Assembly: GCA_051886215.1 (NCBI GenBank)
Contig: JBJEXX010000091.1
Span: 1-8,689 of the forward strand
DNA length: 8,689 bases
Direction: 5' to 3'
From: JBJEXX01 sp051886215
GTDB taxonomy: Bacteria > Bacillota_I > Bacilli_A > RF39 > UBA660
A program made the position numbers and the translations under genes. The notes under the pieces were generated by a model. The model made no database searches, was not told the DNA's origin, and saw only the letters and a list, made by a program, of their open reading frames with translations. This document shows positions 4,645 through 8,689 of this stretch, one piece after another; positions within the stretch are counted from its first letter, which is position 1, and every line of letters starts with the position of its first letter.

Positions 4645-5625
4645 ATGCTAATTTTAACAAAATCAATATTTGCAATCATGATAGGTTTTCTATCATCAGT
4701 AATATTAGGCTTATTTATAATACCTTTATTAAAAAAAATTAATATAAGACAAAATATAAGTGTATTTGTAGGTGAAGCACATAGAGCTAAAAGTGGAACT
4801 CCTACTATGGGAGGTTTAATATTTATATTACCTACGGTACTTGTTACTTTAGGTCTAGTTCTTTTAAATAAATTAGAAATGAATTGGTCCTTAGGAATAA
4901 TTTTATTAGTATTTGTATGTTATGGATTAATAGGTTTCTTAGATGATTATTTAAGTGTAAAAAATCATAAAAATGAAGGATTAAAAGATAGTCAGAAATT
5001 ATTGGCTCAAGTCTTAGTTTCTATTTTGTTCTTTTATATTTATATAAAAAATGGTGGACAAACTGCTTTAGTAGTTTCTACTTTAGGAATAAATATAGAA
5101 ATGGGTTGGGTATATGGATTGTTCATATTATTTGTTTTAGTTGGAGCTAGTAATGCAGTTAACTTAACTGATGGTTTAGATGGACTGGCAGGTAGTTTAG
5201 CTACAGTTGCGCTTATAGCGTTTGCTCTTATATCACTTATGGTAGGTTACACTGACATTGGAATATTTACTTTGGTTTTAGTAGGATCTATAATGGGATT
5301 TTTAATTTATAATATGTATCCTGCCAAAGTTTTTATGGGTGATACCGGTTCTCTTGCCTTAGGAGCAGTTATGGCTAGTATTGCGATTATTGTTCATAGA
5401 GAATTAACTTTACTTGCAGTTGCTTTTGTATTTGTGATTGAAACACTTAGTGTAATTTTACAAGTAATATGGATGTTCTTATTTCATAAAAAATTATTCT
5501 TAATGACACCACTTCATCATCATTTTGAAAAATTAGGATGGAGTGAACCGGATATAGTAAAATTATTTCTTGTAGTAGGATTAATATTTGCTATGGCAGG
5601 AATATTCTTTGGAGTTTGGTTATAA
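4645..5625 (+). CDS. mraY: Phospho-N-acetylmuramoyl-pentapeptide-transferase MraY (326 aa)
   Basis: MraY transfers phospho-MurNAc-pentapeptide from UDP to undecaprenyl phosphate to make lipid I, the first membrane step of peptidoglycan synthesis. The family signatures are all visible: HRAKSGTPTMGG (46-57), GFLDDYL (97-103) with the catalytic Asp pair D100-D101, NAVNLTDGLDGLAG (170-183), NMYPAKVFMGDTGSLALG (223-240) with D233, and TPLHHHFEKLGW (288-299), the histidine-rich cytoplasmic loop. About ten hydrophobic segments fit the polytopic membrane protein, and length is typical. Ribosome site AAAGAGG (4631-4637) is 7 bases before the ATG. MraY usually sits in the division and cell-wall cluster between murF and murD. 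Here it is alone between an ABC-F gene and a LysR gene, with its own terminator, so that cluster is at least partly dispersed in this organism. Confidence 0.97.
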   Translation: MLILTKSIFAIMIGFLSSVILGLFIIPLLKKINIRQNISVFVGEAHRAKSGTPTMGGLIFILPTVLVTLGLVLLNKLEMNWSLGIILLVFVCYGLIGFLDDYLSVKNHKNEGLKDSQKLLAQVLVSILFFYIYIKNGGQTALVVSTLGINIEMGWVYGLFILFVLVGASNAVNLTDGLDGLAGSLATVALIAFALISLMVGYTDIGIFTLVLVGSIMGFLIYNMYPAKVFMGDTGSLALGAVMASIAIIVHRELTLLAVAFVFVIETLSVILQVIWMFLFHKKLFLMTPLHHHFEKLGWSEPDIVKLFLVVGLIFAMAGIFFGVWL

Positions 5626-5646
5626 ACAGGCAATGCCTGTTTTTTT
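5624..5646 (+). terminator. Intrinsic terminator of mraY
   Basis: AAACAGGC (5624-5631) pairs with GCCTGTTT (5635-5642) around AAT, and the T-run continues to 5646. The stem overlaps the mraY stop codon and is short but GC-rich at its core. Confidence 0.8.
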
Positions 5647-5647
5647 G

Positions 5648-5676
5648 TTTACAAAAAAAATAAAATATAGTACTAT
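5648..5676 (+). promoter_or_regulatory. Promoter of the LysR-type regulator gene
   Basis: TTTACA (5648-5653) and TACTAT (5671-5676) are separated by 17 bases, just after the mraY terminator. The start would be near 5683, about 60 bases before the ATG at 5742. Confidence 0.6.
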
Positions 5677-5678
5677 AT
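5665..5678. repeat. 14-bp perfect palindrome over the LysR-gene promoter
   Basis: ATATAGTACTATAT (5665-5678) is a perfect palindrome overlapping the -10 box. A protein bound here would block transcription, so it is a candidate autoregulatory operator of the downstream regulator. It is only a positional inference. Confidence 0.4.
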
Positions 5679-5741
5679 AGGTAATTTTAGGAAGATAATT
5701 TTTATAATCTAATAATAATATTTATGAAGTAGGTGATCTAA

Positions 5742-6641
5742 ATGTACAATAGTAATATAAATTTAAATCTATATAAAACGTTCTATGAAGTTGCGAAATA
5801 TGGAAGTATATCAGAAACAGCAAAAAAGACATATACTTCTCAACCTGCAATAAGTAAAGCTATAAAGAAATTAGAAGGAGAATTAAATGTAGAATTATTT
5901 TATAGAAATTTAAATGGAATAGAATTAACCGAAAAAGGAAAAGAACTATTATTTTATATAGAAAAAGCTTATAATAATTTAATAATCGCAGAGCGTTCTA
6001 TGTTAGAAACAGAAAATTTAGAGAAGGGTAAGATTACAATAGGTGTACCTTCTCAAATAGGAACATTTTATGTTTTTGACTTTATATCAACTTTCCATGA
6101 ATTATATAAAAATATTGAAATTACTATTGTTAGTAGTGGAACAGAATCACTTCTTAAAAAGTTATCGTCTCATGAAATAGATTTTATTATAGATTCTTCT
6201 CCAATTAATACAGAAGATAGTAATGTTATTATAAAGTCTTTAACTAAAGTAAATAATTGTTTTGTTGTAAATAAGAATAGTGATATAGATATAAGTAAAA
6301 TAAAAAAATTAAAAGATTTAGAAAATTATCAATTAATATTACCAATTCCTAATACTTCTAATAGGAAAGAATTAAATGAAATATTCAATAAATATGATTT
6401 AAATCCTACAAATGTAATGAATATTCATACAAGTGAAATGATAATAGGTGCAGTAAAAAGAAACTTAGGTATTGGTTATGTAATAGAGGATTTAGTAAAA
6501 GATGATCAATTTTTAGAAATAATTAAACTAAAAGAAACTTTACCAAAGATTGAGATTAATTTAGTATATGTTAAAAAATATCTTACTACGGCACCTACTA
6601 AATTTATTCAGATGTTTATAGATTCAAAATTTAAAGATTAA
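5742..6641 (+). CDS. LysR-family transcriptional regulator (299 aa)
   Basis: The N-terminal winged helix-turn-helix spans about residues 8-68 and carries the LysR signature: YKTFYEVAKYGSISETAKK, then TSQPAISKAIKKLE, then ELFYRN...LTEKGKELL. A helical linker (about 70-93) leads to a two-lobed effector-binding domain (about 95-290, starting KGKITIGVPSQIG) of the periplasmic-binding-protein fold. Length is standard. The start is set by GGTGAT four bases before the ATG, the same spacing as several neighbours. LysR proteins usually control an adjacent or divergent gene; here the upstream gene is mraY in the same direction and the downstream one is a convergent SEDS remnant. The target and effector therefore cannot be guessed. 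A palindrome over its own promoter suggests autoregulation. No terminator is evident before its stop-to-stop meeting with the minus-strand gene. Confidence 0.93.
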   Translation: MYNSNINLNLYKTFYEVAKYGSISETAKKTYTSQPAISKAIKKLEGELNVELFYRNLNGIELTEKGKELLFYIEKAYNNLIIAERSMLETENLEKGKITIGVPSQIGTFYVFDFISTFHELYKNIEITIVSSGTESLLKKLSSHEIDFIIDSSPINTEDSNVIIKSLTKVNNCFVVNKNSDIDISKIKKLKDLENYQLILPIPNTSNRKELNEIFNKYDLNPTNVMNIHTSEMIIGAVKRNLGIGYVIEDLVKDDQFLEIIKLKETLPKIEINLVYVKKYLTTAPTKFIQMFIDSKFKD

Positions 6642-6644
6642 TAA

Positions 6645-6749
6645 TTAGGTTTGCTGTTTTGCAATATTTAAAATTATACCAATACTAGCCATACTTACAA
6701 GTAAACTACTACCACCATAACTTAGAAAAGGTAAAGTTACTCCAGTTGC
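6645..6749 (-). pseudogene. 3' end of an FtsW/RodA/SpoVE (SEDS) gene, cut off by the mobile element
   Basis: Reading the minus strand from 6749 to the TAA at 6647-6645 gives 34 codons. They contain TGVTLPFLSYGGSSLL followed by a hydrophobic segment ending ILNIAKQQT, which is the conserved last periplasmic loop and last transmembrane helix of SEDS glycosyltransferases. Immediately upstream the frame meets a stop codon (TAA, 6755-6753), and the sequence becomes recombinase-element end. The remnant is thus the native gene's C-terminus, separated from the rest. It has no start codon or ribosome site. Its stop lies three bases from the convergent LysR stop, as expected for an undisturbed original gene end. 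The N-terminal part is presumably beyond the right edge of the window, on the far side of the element. Which SEDS member it is cannot be told from this piece. Confidence 0.85.
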
Positions 6750-6797
6750 CCTTTATAGTGTGGTAAAAAAATAAGGGGTTGCCTTTCGTATGTGGTA
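6745..6797. repeat. Tandem near-repeat at the element's left end, probable attachment-site region
   Basis: Unit 1 (6745-6765) and unit 2 (6778-6797) share GTTGCC, TTT and TGTGGTA in the same order, differing by one inserted C and a four-base centre. The spacing is 33 bases. GTTGCC of unit 1 is the last piece of the SEDS gene (its Ala-Thr codons), so the repeat straddles the junction between chromosome and element. This fits a serine-recombinase attachment junction with a second copy of its arm. The exact crossover bases cannot be fixed here. Confidence 0.55.
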
Positions 6798-6805
6798 TTT
6801 TTTTA
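6764..6805. terminator. Possible bidirectional terminator between recombinase and junction
   Basis: TAAAAAAATA (6764-6773) and TATTTTTTTA (6796-6805) are inverted repeats. Inside them AAGG (6773-6776) can pair with CCTT (6782-6785). Either strand would give an A-rich arm, a small stem and a U-run. It directly follows the recombinase stop codon on the minus strand. The stem core is weak, so this is tentative. Confidence 0.35.
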
Positions 6806-8416
6806 AGCCTTAATAGTACTTGCAAGATAAGATAACACTTTAAATTTTAAATTGATTTTGACTTCTTTTTTATCGCCATAATCATAAACAACAATGCTAT
6901 CTATTAATCTTTTAATCAAAGTTCTACTTGGATCTTTCATACTTACATACTTTTCAACTAAATCCCTACAACGAGTAAAATCCATTTCAGCTCGTTCATT
7001 TGATAAGTTATTGTATTTAGACTCTAATTTTTCTTTTTCTTTATTTAAAATTTGCAAATTATTTTCGTGATCTTGTGATAATTTTTTAAATATCTCTAGT
7101 GAAATATGACCTTCCAATTTGTCATTATATAAACTAGATATTGTATTCATTTCTTTATCAATTTTTATTTGTATTGCATCTACATTATTTTTTAATTCTA
7201 ATAAATCTTTATTATAGATATAAACAGAATCTTCTACTAAATTTCTAATATCATAATGTTTAATAAATTCATCGCCAATTTCTTTTAAATAATTTATTAC
7301 ATCTTTTTCTAATAAATCGTAGTTTAATCTATTAGGAGTACAACCCGATGCTTTTCCTTTTCTATTATAGTAATTACAACTTGTATATTTAGTTTGAGTT
7401 TGAGCAGTTCTTTTGTATGTAATACCTAAAGAACGACCACAATTACCACATACAAGCAAACCAGATAATAAGTACTTATCAAAATCTCTTTCCTTTGGTG
7501 TTGTATGTCTTTTCTTTACTATTTCTTGTACTTTATCAAAATCTTCTTTGCTTATAATAGGTTCATGTGTATTTTTAACTACAATGTATTCTTCTTTTTT
7601 TGTTTTACGACACTTTTTATTGTTATAACTTATTTTTTCGTGTGTATGTTGTACCATATTACCAATATACATTTCATTAGTTAAAATATTTCTTAATGTA
7701 GAATGTTTCCAAATACCATTTCCGTTATTTTCTGTGACTTTCAAGCCTCTAGGTTCTTTCTTATGTACTATTGGAATAGGAATTTGTCTTTCAGTTAATT
7801 TTTTAGCAATTACACAAACTCCATGACCATCAAGTGCTAGTGAAAATATTAATTTAACAATTTCACTTGCTTCTGGATCGATAATTAATTTGTGATGGTC
7901 ATTAGGATCTTTCATATAACCATAGCAAGGAAATGATCCGATGTATTCTCCTTTTTCTTGTTTTACTCTAAATGAAGATTTTACTTTTTTAGACACATCT
8001 CTTAAATATAAATCATTAACTCCTAATCTTAAACCTAACATTGAATCACCAATTAACGAATCGTATGAATCATTAATAGCAATATATCTAACATTATGTT
8101 CTAAAAAGAATTCCTCTATATATTTACCTGTACCGTACATTTCACGACCTAATCTTGACAAATCCTTTGTAATAACACAATTTATAAGTCCGTTTTCAAT
8201 ATCTTGTATCATTTCTGCAAATCCAGGTCTTTCAAAATTACCACCAGAATAACCATCATCGATATATTCTTTAACTAGATTTAAACCATTGTTTTTTGCA
8301 AATGAATTAATTATCATCCTTTGACTTGATATTGAAGAAGATTCATCACTTTTTCCAATATCATCTTTTGAAAGTCTTAAATAATCTGCACATTTATAGA
8401 TTTGATTTCCTATCAT
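6803..8416 (-). CDS. Large serine recombinase, TndX/TnpX-like (537 aa)
   Basis: It catalyses integration and excision of the element by double-strand exchange. The catalytic resolvase domain (about 5-155) has YLRLSKDD with nucleophile S16, SSISSQ (27-32), DDGYSGGNFERPGF (53-66) and KDLSRLGRE (84-92) with the active-site arginines R88 and R91. The recombinase domain (about 160-310) is followed by a zinc ribbon with C323, C326, C347 and C359. A coiled coil (about 403-475) lies inside the C-terminal region, as in integrases where it controls direction. Length is close to TndX of Tn5397 (533) and the domain order matches. All catalytic and zinc ligands are present and the frame is intact, so it is probably active. 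GGGAGG (8433-8428) lies about 11 bases upstream of the ATG, slightly far. The gene sits about 50 bases from the SEDS junction, which marks that as the target gene. Confidence 0.95.
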   Translation of the reverse strand: MIGNQIYKCADYLRLSKDDIGKSDESSSISSQRMIINSFAKNNGLNLVKEYIDDGYSGGNFERPGFAEMIQDIENGLINCVITKDLSRLGREMYGTGKYIEEFFLEHNVRYIAINDSYDSLIGDSMLGLRLGVNDLYLRDVSKKVKSSFRVKQEKGEYIGSFPCYGYMKDPNDHHKLIIDPEASEIVKLIFSLALDGHGVCVIAKKLTERQIPIPIVHKKEPRGLKVTENNGNGIWKHSTLRNILTNEMYIGNMVQHTHEKISYNNKKCRKTKKEEYIVVKNTHEPIISKEDFDKVQEIVKKRHTTPKERDFDKYLLSGLLVCGNCGRSLGITYKRTAQTQTKYTSCNYYNRKGKASGCTPNRLNYDLLEKDVINYLKEIGDEFIKHYDIRNLVEDSVYIYNKDLLELKNNVDAIQIKIDKEMNTISSLYNDKLEGHISLEIFKKLSQDHENNLQILNKEKEKLESKYNNLSNERAEMDFTRCRDLVEKYVSMKDPSRTLIKRLIDSIVVYDYGDKKEVKINLKFKVLSYLASTIKA

Positions 8417-8458
8417 ATATTATTATTCCTCCCTTTTAATGATAGGGGTCTAAAATAT

Positions 8459-8641
8459 CTACGATTGCATGGTACCATCATTTTTAATTTTTTGTAGCTC
8501 ATTCCAAACACCTCCAAACAATAATTTTTTCTTATATAATTCTTCATTAAAAGTTCTATTAATAATTGTTTTTAAATCATCTCCATCTTCATTAAAAACA
8601 AACTCCAATTTTACTATCTTATTTCCATACATTTTAATCAT
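8459..8641 (-). CDS. Small element-encoded protein of unknown function (60 aa), start uncertain
   Basis: The frame ends in TAG at 8461-8459, 42 bases before the recombinase start and on the same strand, so the two are probably co-transcribed. I take the ATG at 8641 because GGTGAT (8651-8646) lies four bases upstream, the spacing used by several genes here. A GTG at 8653 is possible but has no ribosome site. The frame stays open to the right edge of the window, so a longer protein cannot be excluded. The pattern KIVKLEFVFNEDGDDLKTIINRTFNEE, a basic strand followed by an acidic turn and helix, vaguely resembles small TnpW-type proteins encoded beside TnpX-family recombinases. That comparison is from memory and weak. 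Function is unknown; a recombination accessory factor is only a guess. Confidence 0.55.
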   Translation of the reverse strand: MIKMYGNKIVKLEFVFNEDGDDLKTIINRTFNEELYKKKLLFGGVWNELQKIKNDGTMQS

Positions 8642-8689
8642 TGGATCACCCACTTTAAGAGTATGATTAAAATTTGAAATTATGTTATT

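Larger units (their letters stand above)
6750..8689 (-). mobile_element. Left end of an integrated serine-recombinase element (partial)
   Basis: The region begins where SEDS homology ends (about 6750) and continues past the right edge. It carries a large serine recombinase whose stop codon lies about 50 bases from the junction, and a small ORF just upstream of it. Integrases and transposases of this class often sit at one end of their element, reading toward the junction. The rest of the cargo, the other end and the attR junction are not in the window, so size and type (conjugative, mobilisable or phage) are unknown. Confidence 0.75.

Noticed and set aside
7413..7628. Plus-strand open frame of 71 codons
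   Set aside because: It is antisense to the serine recombinase, has no convincing ribosome site, and shows no domain; it is a shadow of the recombinase codons.
7941..8252. Plus-strand open frame of 103 codons
   Set aside because: It lies opposite the highly conserved catalytic domain of the recombinase and has no promoter or ribosome site; low stop density opposite a conserved gene explains it.
8428..8445. Hairpin CCCCT...AGGG masking the recombinase ribosome site
   Set aside because: Only four to five pairs are possible over a 9-base loop; too weak to call a regulatory structure.
8469..8666. Plus-strand open frame of 65 codons
   Set aside because: It lies antisense to the small ORF upstream of the recombinase and lacks a ribosome site. 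The minus-strand frame has a better start and operon context.
1..8689. CRISPR array, tRNA or rRNA genes
   Set aside because: No regularly spaced repeats, cloverleaf with CCA-type end, or rRNA-like GC-rich stretches were seen on either strand.

Overview
The window is very AT-rich, its genes carry strong Gram-positive Shine-Dalgarno sites (AAGAGG, GGAGG, GGTGAT), and tryptophan is encoded by TGG. One gene appears to end at TGA, so the standard code is likely. With a MraY of Firmicute type, an ABC-F factor behind a leader-peptide attenuator and a TndX-like serine recombinase, this points to a low-GC Bacillota, perhaps a gut Bacilli or Clostridia lineage. Genus cannot be fixed from the sequence.

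Positions 1-514 hold no protein gene that a length-filtered gene caller would report, but they are densely organised. A 30-residue hydrophobic peptide is encoded on the minus strand (207-299) with its own promoter and a strong but potentially masked ribosome site. A convergent, apparently non-coding RNA (about 104-217) has its own promoter and terminator and overlaps the end of the peptide gene. This is the layout of a type I toxin-antitoxin locus, and I consider it the best candidate for an undescribed element here.

Positions 515-2702 form a co-directional operon: a short HTH-WYL regulator, a divergent SIS-fold (sugar-isomerase-like) protein, and a divergent Ham1/ITPase-family nucleotide pyrophosphatase. 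The last two overlap by one base. A long hairpin covers the ribosome site of the SIS gene. The combination suggests an uncharacterised nucleotide- or sugar-nucleotide-directed function, possibly accessory or defensive.

Positions 2714-4532 are an ABC-F ribosome-protection-type gene preceded by an 18-codon leader peptide, two intrinsic terminators and alternative helices. This is the arrangement of antibiotic-inducible ABC-F genes.

Positions 4645-6641 look like chromosomal backbone: mraY (lipid I synthesis) with its own promoter and terminator, then a LysR-type regulator. Three bases past the LysR stop, on the opposite strand, lie the last 34 codons of an FtsW/RodA/SpoVE-family gene. Its homology stops abruptly at about 6749, where a mobile element begins. 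The element, which runs off the right edge, carries a TndX-like large serine recombinase (6803-8416, minus) and a small upstream ORF. Its left end has a tandem near-repeat that includes the junction sequence, as expected around an attachment site.
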